Source of the DNA: an uncultured Paraprevotella sp.
GTDB taxonomy: Bacteria > Bacteroidota > Bacteroidia > Bacteroidales > Bacteroidaceae
Direction of reading: 5' to 3'
Length of the DNA stretch: 31,409 bases
Assembly (NCBI GenBank): GCA_900766785.1
Contig: CAAFWT010000066.1
Coordinates: 1-31,409, forward strand
The notes under the pieces were generated by a model. The model had not been told where the DNA came from and did not search any database. It saw nothing but the letters and a program-made list of their open reading frames with translations. The position numbers were made by a program, and so were the translations under genes. Positions 7,427 to 14,731 of this stretch are shown piece after piece. The stretch's first letter is position 1. Each line of letters opens with the position of its first letter.

Positions 7427-8458
7427 TCAGTCTAATGCAGTATTCTTGTGCGCATGCAGCAGTCCACATGCCGCATAGATATCTTGTCCACGGCTTGCCC
7501 TGATGGTGGTGGTCACACCATGATGGGTGAGATAATCTCTGAGCCACAGCATGGTCTCCTCGCTGGCACCATGATAGGGTGAATCTGGTATCTCATGAAA
7601 ACGTATCAGGTTCACTCGGCACTCCATTCCTCCCAAGAGTTTGACCAGTTGGCGTGCATGAGCGGGCGAGTCATTGAGACCGCCAAAGACGATATATTCA
7701 AAACTCAGCCTGCGCTGGTGTGTCCAGTCTCTCTGCTTGAGCATGGATAGCAAATCCGCTATCGAGCAAGTCTTCTCTGCCGGCATCATCTTCAGTCGTT
7801 CTTCGGGGAACGGATTATGGAGGCTCACAGCCAGATGACAATCACTCTGGTCCAGGAACCTCTCCACCTTCCCATTCACACCCACGGTGGACACGGTAAT
7901 ACGCTTGGGGCTCCATGCCCAACCATAATCGGCTGTGAGAATCTGCGTGGCCTTGAGCATCGCCTCATAGTTGTCCATAGGCTCTCCTTGGCCCATAAAC
8001 ACCACATTCGTCAGCTGGTCTCTTTCGGGCAGGGAGAAAATCTGGTTCAGTATATCCTTGACACTCAGGTTACCCTGGAATCCCTGCCTGCCTGTCATAC
8101 AGAAGCGGCATCCCATGCGGCATCCCACCTGACTGCTCACACACAGAGTGGCTCTCTCGCCATCGGGGATGAATACCGACTCCACCATCTGTCCGTCATC
8201 GGTGGGAAACATATACTTCACTGTTCCGTCCACACTCCGCTGACAGTCTGCTGGCGGAATGCATCCTATCCGGTACTGTTCCGACAAGCGTGCACGCATA
8301 TTCAGGGAGATATTGGTCATCTCCCCTATGTCGGTCACATGACTCTTGTATATCCATCGAGCCATCTGTGCGGCAGTGAATGCCAGCATCCCCATCTCTG
8401 CAGCCAGCGACCGCAGTTCGTCAGGAGTCATTCCCAGTAGAGCCTTCTTCTTCATCAT
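7427..8458 (-). CDS. rlmN: 23S rRNA (adenine-2503-C2)-methyltransferase RlmN
   Basis: RlmN is a radical SAM enzyme that methylates C2 of A2503 in 23S rRNA and can also act on some tRNAs. The 343-residue protein carries the CxxxCxxC iron-sulfur motif (C113, C117, C120 in GCRMGCRFCMTG), GQGEPMDNYEA for SAM binding, and the conserved C-terminal Cys (about 331) in DIYAACG needed for the methyl-Cys mechanism. Two ATGs occur in a row (8458 and 8455). The second gives the usual start, MKKKALLGM. A TATCTTTG box at 8477-8470 predicts a very short leader. It heads the leftward gene string. Confidence 0.96.
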   Translation of the reverse strand: MMKKKALLGMTPDELRSLAAEMGMLAFTAAQMARWIYKSHVTDIGEMTNISLNMRARLSEQYRIGCIPPADCQRSVDGTVKYMFPTDDGQMVESVFIPDGERATLCVSSQVGCRMGCRFCMTGRQGFQGNLSVKDILNQIFSLPERDQLTNVVFMGQGEPMDNYEAMLKATQILTADYGWAWSPKRITVSTVGVNGKVERFLDQSDCHLAVSLHNPFPEERLKMMPAEKTCSIADLLSMLKQRDWTHQRRLSFEYIVFGGLNDSPAHARQLVKLLGGMECRVNLIRFHEIPDSPYHGASEETMLWLRDYLTHHGVTTTIRASRGQDIYAACGLLHAHKNTALD

Positions 8459-8469
8459 AATTCAAATTG

Positions 8470-8477
8470 CAAAGATA
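8470..8477 (-). promoter_or_regulatory. -7 box TATCTTTG for rlmN
   Basis: On the minus strand TATCTTTG matches the Bacteroidetes -7 consensus TAnnTTTG. The upstream -33 element is weak: a TGTTTT stretch lies near the expected position but has no clean TTG. Transcription would begin about 5 bases from the first rlmN ATG, giving an almost leaderless message. Confidence 0.5.
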
Positions 8478-8707
8478 CGTTTTTCCTGTCAGAAAACATG
8501 ACTCATTGTCACTTTTCCCTCTTTTACCTCATATATTTTCTCTCAAAACCGGTCTTCACACCGCAATGAGCATTTTCCCCCGTCAGCATAAGGTTTCCAT
8601 ACTCACATCAGCCGTCGGACATTCATTATTTCAAAACCTACAGATGACTCACTGGGCCATTAGGGTTAAATAATTGAAACTTGATAACAGAATAATTTGC
8701 TGCAAAG

Positions 8708-8737
8708 TTGCGTAATCGGTTTTTTGTTGTACCTTTG
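8708..8737 (+). promoter_or_regulatory. Bacteroidetes promoter, TTG-N19-TACCTTTG
   Basis: The -33 TTG at 8708-8710 and the -7 box TACCTTTG at 8730-8737 are 19 bases apart, an excellent match to the Bacteroidetes consensus. The start site should fall near 8742, giving a leader of about 35 bases for the GH109 gene. AAGGAG at 8768-8773, just before the ATG at 8778, is an unusually good Shine-Dalgarno match for this group. The rest of the 8459-8707 gap shows nothing recognisable. Confidence 0.75.
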
Positions 8738-8777
8738 GGCAGATAAAACTACAAAACAATCAACACTAAGGAGACAC

Positions 8778-10376
8778 ATGAAGAAACATTTTCAAAGAAT
8801 TGCACTGGCGGCCCTTATGGTTGCCGCCAATTGTCTGACAACAGGTGCACAGAGTCTGAGCCCCAACATCAAGTGGCATTGGGACAAGGGAACCATCGTA
8901 ACAGAATCCCCACAGCGACCTGCAGGACAGCAGCACGTATTGGGACTGACGGCTCCCAAGATGACCACCGTAAGGGTTGGATTCGTGGGACTTGGCATGC
9001 GTGGACCAGGAGCCGTGGGACGATTCTGTCATATCCCCGGAGTACAGATTGTGGCCCTGTGTGACTATGTAGAGGCACGGGCAGAGGCATGTCAGAAATA
9101 CCTGCGTGATGCCGGACTTCCACCTGCCGACATCTACAGCGGAGAGAAGGGATATGAGGAACTGTGCAAGCGTACGGACATCGACTTGGTGTATGTGGCC
9201 ACCGACTGGGACCACCACTTCCCCGTGGCTGTATGTGCCATGCAGAATGGAAAGCACACAGCCATAGAGGTGCCCAGCGCCATGAATCTGGAGCAATGCT
9301 GGGAGCTGATCAACCTCTCGGAGCAGACACGTAAGCATTGCATGATATTGGAGAACTGCTGCTATGACTGGTATGAACTGAATGCTCTGAACATGGCACA
9401 GCAGGGAGTGTTCGGAGAAATCGTCAGCGCAGAGGGTGCCTACATCCACAACCTGATGCCCTTCTGGGAGGCATATTGGAAGAACCCCGATGGTAGCGAC
9501 CCCGACAAACTGGGATGGCGCATGAAGTACAACAAGGAGAACCGTGGTGACGTATATGCCACTCACGGACTGGGCCCTGTGGCACAGGCTCTGGACATAC
9601 ATCGTGGCGACAGATTCAAGACACTTGTGGCCATGGACACCAAGAGCGTAGTGGGACGTGAATTCGTAAAGAACAAGACTGGCAAGGACTGCCCCGAATA
9701 CCGCAACGGTGACCAGACGACCACCCTCATGCGAACGGAGAATGGCAAGATGGTGCAGATACAGCACAACGTGATGACCTATCAGCCCTACAACAGACTC
9801 TACAAACTCATAGGCACAAGCGGATATGCCACCAAGTATCCCGAAGAGCGCTTTGCCCTGGACGGAGGTGCCATCAAGCATAGCGGTGTACCTCAGGTGG
9901 ACAAACTGGATACTCATAACTTCATGAGCAAGGAGCAGCAGGATGCTCTCGTGGCCAAGTACCAGCACCCCATCCTCAAGAAGTACGGAGAGATGGCTAA
10001 GGAAGTGGGCGGACACGGCGGCATGGACTTCATCATGGACGCACGCATGGTCTACTGCCTCCAGAACGGTCTGCCCCTGGACATGGATGTATATGACCTG
10101 GCTGAGTGGTGCTGTCTGGCAGAACTGGGCACCCTGAGTATGGACAACAACTGTGCAGCAGTGGACTTCCCCGATTTCACACGCGGATACTGGAACGTGG
10201 AGAAGGGATTCCATCACGCCTACGCTTCTCCCGAAGATGAAGCAAATGCTGCCGCTGCCGCCAAGGCAAGCACCGAGGCACAGAAGGAGCTGACCATCAA
10301 GAAGAAACTGTGGGAGAAATACGATAAGGAGAAAGCCAAGAAGGCCAAGAAGGCTGCCAAGGCTGAAAAGAAATAA
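8778..10376 (+). CDS. Secreted Gfo/Idh/MocA oxidoreductase, glycoside hydrolase family 109 type
   Basis: This 532-residue protein has a signal peptide (MKKHFQRIALAALMVAANCL, likely cut after GAQ). A Rossmann domain follows with VGFVGLGMRGPGAVG (about 67-81) and the family signature RGPGAVGRFCHIPGVQIVAL. GH109 enzymes such as bacterial alpha-N-acetylgalactosaminidases use tightly bound NAD in a redox-neutral hydrolysis. The segment EGAYIHN (219-225) carries the Tyr/His pair expected near the active site, and LENCCYDWYELNALNM is also typical. The start at 8778 is chosen for its signal peptide and the adjacent AAGGAG. The last 47 residues (486-532) are an Ala/Lys-rich low-complexity helix that is not part of the catalytic fold. 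Family is secure; the exact glycan substrate is not. Confidence 0.88.
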   Translation: MKKHFQRIALAALMVAANCLTTGAQSLSPNIKWHWDKGTIVTESPQRPAGQQHVLGLTAPKMTTVRVGFVGLGMRGPGAVGRFCHIPGVQIVALCDYVEARAEACQKYLRDAGLPPADIYSGEKGYEELCKRTDIDLVYVATDWDHHFPVAVCAMQNGKHTAIEVPSAMNLEQCWELINLSEQTRKHCMILENCCYDWYELNALNMAQQGVFGEIVSAEGAYIHNLMPFWEAYWKNPDGSDPDKLGWRMKYNKENRGDVYATHGLGPVAQALDIHRGDRFKTLVAMDTKSVVGREFVKNKTGKDCPEYRNGDQTTTLMRTENGKMVQIQHNVMTYQPYNRLYKLIGTSGYATKYPEERFALDGGAIKHSGVPQVDKLDTHNFMSKEQQDALVAKYQHPILKKYGEMAKEVGGHGGMDFIMDARMVYCLQNGLPLDMDVYDLAEWCCLAELGTLSMDNNCAAVDFPDFTRGYWNVEKGFHHAYASPEDEANAAAAAKASTEAQKELTIKKKLWEKYDKEKAKKAKKAAKAEKK

Positions 10377-10390
10377 AACACACCAGGGGT

Positions 10391-10948
10391 ATGTCCTCGA
10401 AGAAGGAACTGCGCAACCTGGTACGTAACCGTAAGGCGGCACACTCACCTGAGCTACTCCACGCACTGTCGGTGGAGGCATGCAGGAGGGTGTGCCGCCT
10501 GACTATATGGGCAGAGGCCCAGACTGTACTGCTCTATCATCCTCTGGCCGATGAGGTGGACGTGAGGATGCTCATACAGAAAGCAGCATGCGAAGGGAAG
10601 AAGGTTTATCTGCCTGTGGTGACAGGAAGTGAAAGCATAGAGCTGAGGAGATGGATGCCAGAAACCATGATGAAGGCAGGTGCCTTCGGCATCAGCGAAC
10701 CGCAAGGACCGGAAATCAGTCAGGAGGAATACAGGAACATCAACCTGGCCATCATACCCGGGATGGCTTTTGACAAAGAGGGACATCGGCTGGGAAGAGG
10801 GAAGGGCTACTATGACCGTCTGCTCACACGTTTGCCTCAGGCACACTTATGCGGCATCTGTTTCCCCTTCCAGCTTCTCCCTACCCTTCCGCACGAAGCA
10901 CATGACATCAACATGAATACCGTGATTACAGGGGAAGAGGAAATATAA
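10391..10948 (+). CDS. 5-formyltetrahydrofolate cyclo-ligase
   Basis: The 185-residue protein converts 5-formyl-THF to 5,10-methenyl-THF with ATP in the cytoplasm, salvaging a stored folate. N-terminal KKELRNLVRNRKAA corresponds to the 'K..LR...R..R' start of the family. The C-terminal signature IIPGMAFDKEGHRLGRGKGYYDR contains the Gly-rich ATP-binding and catalytic stretch. Length is normal. It starts 14 bases after the GH109-type gene and is probably co-transcribed with it, although there is no obvious metabolic link. The next gene is convergent, 39 bases away, and no clear hairpin terminator is visible between them. Confidence 0.95.
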   Translation: MSSKKELRNLVRNRKAAHSPELLHALSVEACRRVCRLTIWAEAQTVLLYHPLADEVDVRMLIQKAACEGKKVYLPVVTGSESIELRRWMPETMMKAGAFGISEPQGPEISQEEYRNINLAIIPGMAFDKEGHRLGRGKGYYDRLLTRLPQAHLCGICFPFQLLPTLPHEAHDINMNTVITGEEEI

Positions 10949-10987
10949 AAAAAGGAGAAAAGCATGAAAAGGCGGAGACGGCAGAGA

Positions 10988-11782
10988 TTACTCTTCCGAT
11001 TCCCTGTTCTCTTCCATTTCCCTGTTCTGGATGCTTCCCCAAAAAAGCATTTGCGAGAAGGACCTGATGGTGGTGATGATGAGCATGGTAAGACCTGTTA
11101 TCAAGTCGGCGCCCAAGATTACCAGAGGCAATGCTGGGGGCATCGATATGAGGTCGCCAGCCTGGATGGCATCCCAAGCCTTCTGAGTCACCAGACTAGC
11201 CAGAGTGGCAGGAATCATACCAGGAATCAGAATAACCATGGAAAGCATGAAGAGAAGCATCCGGAAGGCAAACAGACTACCGTAATGCTGATAACCCTTC
11301 AGCCATCCATTCATACATAATCCGATGGGCTTCTCTGTGCACGCCATTTCCATCAGGACCATTACTGAAGGCATCAGAAGAAGCGAGAGGACCACCAGCG
11401 CCAGCAATCCCATCCACATTCCATGGGGCAGATACGTGGAGGCTGCCCAGGTAACGGCAAGCACTACGATGACAATGAGCGAAACGAATGTCATGCGCGC
11501 CAGCACACGGGTCATGCGCCATACGTCCTGACGAAGTCCATTCAATGGCTTATGTGCGGGCACATACCCTTCCCGACGCCACTCACACAGCAGACGGTCC
11601 AGTCCACCCATATAGACCAGCAACCCTGGGAATGGGATTATCAGACTGAGCAACATGGCGGGCCAGGTGTGCTTCATCACCACACCCACATGGTCAGCAG
11701 CCATAGACACTCCCTCCCATATACATCTTGCATACGAACGCGCTTCACACACCTCTATACGATTCTCTGCGTTTGTTTCCAT
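10988..11782 (-). CDS. Multi-pass inner-membrane protein of unknown function
   Basis: I do not recognise this 264-residue protein. It has about five hydrophobic segments (about 42-60, 96-116, 122-146, 168-192 and 215-240), a hydrophilic acidic N-terminus and an acidic C-terminal tail (NREMEENRESEE). There is no signal peptide, catalytic motif or ATP-binding motif. Notable fragments are FPGLLVYMGGLDRLLCEW and TTIRSFSQMLFWGSIQNREM. It is transcribed leftward from the divergent region shared with the Gfo/Idh gene and converges on the cyclo-ligase gene. It may be a DUF-type membrane protein of Bacteroidales. Confidence 0.7.
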   Translation of the reverse strand: METNAENRIEVCEARSYARCIWEGVSMAADHVGVVMKHTWPAMLLSLIIPFPGLLVYMGGLDRLLCEWRREGYVPAHKPLNGLRQDVWRMTRVLARMTFVSLIVIVVLAVTWAASTYLPHGMWMGLLALVVLSLLLMPSVMVLMEMACTEKPIGLCMNGWLKGYQHYGSLFAFRMLLFMLSMVILIPGMIPATLASLVTQKAWDAIQAGDLISMPPALPLVILGADLITGLTMLIITTIRSFSQMLFWGSIQNREMEENRESEE

Positions 11783-11815
11783 CTCTACGGTTTCTTTCTA
11801 TACTCTATTTTCATA

Positions 11816-11823
11816 CAAAGTTA
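11816..11823 (-). promoter_or_regulatory. -7 box TAACTTTG upstream of the membrane-protein gene
   Basis: On the minus strand TAACTTTG fits the Bacteroidetes -7 consensus and lies 34 bases upstream of the membrane-protein ATG at 11782. A matching -33 TTG at the right spacing is not clear. The box identity and position make it the best promoter candidate for this gene. Confidence 0.5.
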
Positions 11824-11898
11824 CGGCTTTTCCACATTCTGCGCCTGCTCGCATGCCAAAATGTATGCGCCCCATGGGCTTTCTATCCAAAATTATGG

Positions 11899-11906
11899 TA
11901 ATTTTG
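11899..11906 (+). promoter_or_regulatory. -7 box TAATTTTG upstream of the Gfo/Idh gene
   Basis: TAATTTTG fits TAnnTTTG and lies about 50 bases upstream of the ATG at 11956. The -33 region has only TTT at slightly short spacing, so the match is partial. AGGAG at 11944-11948 is 7 bases before the start codon and acts as a good Shine-Dalgarno sequence, uncommon in this window. Confidence 0.45.
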
Positions 11907-11955
11907 CATAATGGAATTGAAGCTAAAATAGAAAAAACAGTTCAGGAGAAACCTT

Positions 11956-12936
11956 ATGCAAGAGATCAGATGGGGATTTATCGGATGCGGAGAGGTGACT
12001 GAGAAGAAGAGCGGTCCGGCCTTTGCCATGATACCAGGCTCCAGCATCTATGCCGTAATGAGCCGCAGCAAGGAGAAGGCACAGTCCTACGCCCAGCGTC
12101 ACAATGTGCCGCGGTGGTATACCGATGCACAGCAGCTGATAGACGACCCCGAAGTGAATGCCATATACATTGCCACACCGCCCTCGTCACATGCCACTTA
12201 CGCCATCATGAGCATGAAGGCAGGCAAACCGGTGTACGTGGAGAAACCTTTGGCCAGCAGTTATCTCGACTGTCAGCGTGTCAATAGGGTGAGCACCCAG
12301 ACCCAGGTTCCCTGCTTCGTGGCCTATTACCGCAGATGTCTCCCCTACTTCCTCAGGGTGAAACAGCTGGTGGACCAGGGTGCCATAGGCAGGGTCATCA
12401 ATGTGCAGGTGCGCTTTGCCGTCCCTCCACGTGACTTGGATTACAATAGTGTCAATCTCCCGTGGCGTGTGCAGAGGGACATAGCAGGCGGAGGCTATTT
12501 CTATGACTTGGCTCCTCATCAGATTGATCTCCTGCAGGAACTGTTCGGCCCCATTGTACAGGCCAAAGGGTACCACACCAATCGCGAAGGACTCTATGAG
12601 ACAGAGGATTCTGTTAGTGCCTGCTTCCAGTTTCATGACGGACTGCCTGGCAGCGGATCATGGTGTTTCGTCAGTCACGAGAGTGCCCGACAGGATCGCA
12701 TAGAGCTGATAGGCGACCAAGGACAACTGTGCTTCTCTGTCTTCACCTATGACCCCATTGTACTGCACAATGCACAGGGACGGCAGGAAATCATCGTCCC
12801 CAATCCTCAGCATGTACAGATGCCCCTCATCGAGCAGGTGGTACTTCATCTGCAGCACCAAGGCTTCTGCACTGCCGACAGCATCAGTGCCACGAGTGTC
12901 AACTGGGTGATGGACCGCATTCTGGGCAAGATATAA
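11956..12936 (+). CDS. Gfo/Idh/MocA family oxidoreductase
   Basis: This 326-residue cytoplasmic NAD(P)-dependent oxidoreductase begins with the Rossmann motif WGFIGCGEV (6-14). It has YIATPPSSHA (71-80), where the nicotinamide sits, and the family's EKPLA (96-100) carrying the conserved Lys. GGGYFYDLAPHQIDLL contains the conserved Asp/His of the substrate site. Members oxidise or reduce sugars, inositols or related polyols; the substrate cannot be told from sequence. It has no signal peptide, unlike the GH109-type relative at 8778, and is not close to it in sequence. It is followed by the HAD phosphatase after 49 bases. Confidence 0.9.
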   Translation: MQEIRWGFIGCGEVTEKKSGPAFAMIPGSSIYAVMSRSKEKAQSYAQRHNVPRWYTDAQQLIDDPEVNAIYIATPPSSHATYAIMSMKAGKPVYVEKPLASSYLDCQRVNRVSTQTQVPCFVAYYRRCLPYFLRVKQLVDQGAIGRVINVQVRFAVPPRDLDYNSVNLPWRVQRDIAGGGYFYDLAPHQIDLLQELFGPIVQAKGYHTNREGLYETEDSVSACFQFHDGLPGSGSWCFVSHESARQDRIELIGDQGQLCFSVFTYDPIVLHNAQGRQEIIVPNPQHVQMPLIEQVVLHLQHQGFCTADSISATSVNWVMDRILGKI

Positions 12937-12985
12937 ACTCCCCTCAGGCCATATCTCTCTGACGCACTCACATATATTATATAAT

Positions 12986-13693
12986 ATGGAAAAGATTACT
13001 CACCTCTTCATAGATTTCGACGACACACTCTACGACACACACGGCAATGCTGTCATCGCTCTGCATGAACTCTTTCAGGATTATGCCCTCCACAGGTATT
13101 TTCCATCCGAGGAGGCCTTCACTGTCCCCTATTGGGAGGCCAACCATGAATTGTGGGAGCAGTATGCACATGGCGATATCACCCGTGAGTATCTCATCGT
13201 GGAGCGCTTCCGCCGTCCTCTCTCCCTGGGGGTGGGCCTACATCCCACACGTGAGTGGTGCCTGGAGGTAAGTGACCATTTCCTGTCGCTCTGTTCCGTA
13301 AAACCAGGTGTGGTGGAGGGAGCACACAGTCTGATGGAATATCTGCGTGGACGCGGATATCACATGAGTATCTGCAGCAACGGATTTCATGAGGTTCAGT
13401 ACAGCAAGCTACGCGCTTGCGGCCTCCTGGAATATTTTGACCACATCATCCTGAGTGAGGATGCCGGAGCCAACAAGCCAAGTGCACTCTTCTTTGATTA
13501 TGCCTTCCGCACCACGGGTGCCGTGCCTGCACATACCATCATGATAGGAGACAATCCCGAGACCGACATCCACGGAGCTCATGATGCAGGTTTGCGCACC
13601 ATCTATTTCAGTCCTGGCCAATCCTCTAAGGAAAATCTTCCCTGGGCAGACTTTACCGTATCATCACTGGATCAGATCAAACAAATCCTCTGA
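12986..13693 (+). CDS. YjjG-family HAD hydrolase (noncanonical nucleotide phosphatase)
   Basis: This 235-residue haloacid-dehalogenase hydrolase resembles YjjG, a 5'-nucleotidase that removes noncanonical pyrimidine nucleotides. Motif I is DFDDT with nucleophile Asp10 and Asp12, in THLFIDFDDTLYDTHGNA. Motif II is ICSNGFHEVQ, motif III is the Lys in AGANKPSALFF, and motif IV is MIGDNPETDIHGAHDAG. A helical cap domain lies between motifs I and II. The start follows a TA-rich tract ending right at the ATG, with no Shine-Dalgarno sequence. It is likely co-transcribed with the upstream Gfo/Idh gene. A hairpin lies 11 bases after the stop. Confidence 0.88.
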   Translation: MEKITHLFIDFDDTLYDTHGNAVIALHELFQDYALHRYFPSEEAFTVPYWEANHELWEQYAHGDITREYLIVERFRRPLSLGVGLHPTREWCLEVSDHFLSLCSVKPGVVEGAHSLMEYLRGRGYHMSICSNGFHEVQYSKLRACGLLEYFDHIILSEDAGANKPSALFFDYAFRTTGAVPAHTIMIGDNPETDIHGAHDAGLRTIYFSPGQSSKENLPWADFTVSSLDQIKQIL

Positions 13694-13704
13694 CGTTTTC
13701 CCTC

Positions 13705-13740
13705 TCTTCGGATTCTGACATTTTACTTCAGATTCGAAGA
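13705..13740 (+). terminator. Hairpin just after the YjjG-type gene
   Basis: Arms 13705-13718 and 13728-13740 pair over about 13 positions (one G-U, one single-base bulge) with a 9-base loop. The position immediately after the stop codon suggests transcript termination or 3'-end protection. No T-run follows, so it is not a classical intrinsic terminator. Confidence 0.4.
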
Positions 13741-13881
13741 AATAGCTTACCATTTGAATTTCAAAAGTACTCTCAGAATCGTTCAAAACCCACTGAGATG
13801 GGCTGCGCATGTATTTGAGCGACGCTGGAAACATGCCAAATCGGCCATAAACTGCCCAGATATGGCTTAGGAGAAGTACAA

Positions 13882-14130
13882 GCTCAGTAGAAAAACACGT
13901 TCTTGCAAGGACGGACGCACGTACTTGCAAGGACGGATGCAGTGCACTGCGGGGGCGGATGCAGTGCACTGCAGGGGCGGTTGCAGTGCACTGCGGGGAC
14001 GGTTGCAGTGCACTGCATCTGAGAGGGGAAAAACTGGCACTGAAATAGCCAGTCCTATTCTGGACAAGAGAAAAGGGAGGGAAAAAGGGCTCTACATGGA
14101 GCATTGTAGCCCCCAGATAATTTCTGCTGA
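13882..14130 (+). repeat. Interspersed 249-bp element, copy A, with 22-bp palindromic array
   Basis: The element has three parts. The 5' box GCTCAGTAGAAAAA is at 13882-13895. Six units of exactly 22 bp run from 13895 to 14026. Each has a 12-bp core and a 10-bp linker: four have the identical perfect palindrome GCAGTGCACTGC (starts 13939, 13961, 13983, 14005), preceded by two variant units with cores GCACGTACTTGC and ACACGTTCTTGC. Linkers are GGGGGCGGAT, AGGGGCGGTT, GGGGACGGTT or AAGGACGGAT-like. The 3' module (14031-14130) has stem arms ACTGGC and GCCAGT, then CCTATTCTGGAC, GAGAAAAGGGAGG and TTTCTGCTGA. Nearly the same design recurs at 29290-29537. Strand is assigned by this order. Confidence 0.8.
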
Positions 14131-14294
14131 GCCCAAGATATTCAAAACAAGAATCCCCTGGCGTACGACCATAGCCCCCTCTGGTCCTATGTCCACACAT
14201 CCTTGGTCGGTCGACCATAGACCCTTTAAACGGTTTTAAACGATAATTAGACGGTTGTTCAATGGTAGTTTTTATGCACAAACTGGCTTAAATG

Positions 14295-14318
14295 TGCAGT
14301 CTGGTTTTCCAGATTGCA
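14295..14318. other. 10-bp stem-loop with TTTT loop
   Basis: TGCAGTCTGG (14295-14304) and CCAGATTGCA (14309-14318) pair over 10 positions with one G-U and a four-T loop. No T-run follows on either strand, so it is probably not a terminator. It sits between the repeat element and the tolC promoter; the role is unknown. Confidence 0.35.
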
Positions 14319-14622
14319 AGTTGAAGGAGCATAATCACAACTATCAATCTGCTATATAAAACCTGCTTTTTGATGTCACAATGACACCTGACGGTTCAAA
14401 CTGCGAGACGAACAAAATCGCACACCATACATAACACATCATACCTATCAAGAGAGGTCACAATCCCCCACTGAAGCCGTGAATTCTTTCCTCCAGAACG
14501 TCCCCCAAAGCATATCACGAAAGAATGACATGCCCACTTACTCTAATACTTGGGAAGTGAGCCGAAACAGACAGAAATATCTTAATTTAATTAAAAGACA
14601 CGCAAAAGAGACACGTATCACC

Positions 14623-14653
14623 TTGTCCGTCTCTACAAAAAGAAATAAATTTG
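14623..14653 (+). promoter_or_regulatory. Bacteroidetes promoter, TTG-N20-TAAATTTG
   Basis: TTG at 14623-14625 and TAAATTTG at 14646-14653 are separated by 20 bases, a full match to the consensus. The start site should be near 14658, leaving a leader of about 70 bases before the TolC-like gene. This is the only convincing promoter I see for the export-pump and LytTR gene run. Confidence 0.65.
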
Positions 14654-14731
14654 CAGAGATATTAAACCATAGGTCGCTTTTGCGGTCACAACCACGACAA
14701 AGAAATTCTCCATATGAAGGAAACATACACA

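Larger units (their letters stand above)
13741..14622. other. Long non-coding interval between yjjG-like and tolC-like genes
   Basis: No convincing gene is present. The interval contains repeat element copy A (13882-14130), a direct repeat TTTAAACG at 14225-14232 and 14235-14242, the perfect 8-bp palindrome GGTCGACC near 14208, and a 10-bp stem with TTTT loop at 14295-14318. The remaining sequence up to the tolC promoter shows nothing recognisable. Open frames here run through the repeats and have no family resemblance. Confidence 0.7.

Noticed and set aside
8766..10481. Long antisense open frame (571 codons) opposite the GH109-type gene
   Set aside because: It is a shadow of codon bias in the strongly supported sense gene; the product lacks coherent motifs and extends across two genes.
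13895..14026. CRISPR array
   Set aside because: The regularly spaced units have no unique spacers: the core and linker repeat with a 22-bp period, far shorter than CRISPR repeat-spacer units, and no cas gene is present.
13925..14239. Plus-strand open frame of 104 codons across the repeat
   Set aside because: It is generated by the array, whose 22-base unit shifts frame each repeat without stops; composition is unlike neighbouring genes.
14225..14270. LytTR-binding direct repeats upstream of the tolC promoter
   Set aside because: GGTT and AGTT half-sites near 14253 and 14267 and the TTTAAACG repeat are too weak and do not fit the usual spacing; they also lie about 350 bases from the promoter.
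13664..14281. Minus-strand open frame of 205 codons
   Set aside because: It runs through the repeat array and the end of the yjjG-like gene, gives a low-complexity repetitive product and resembles no family.
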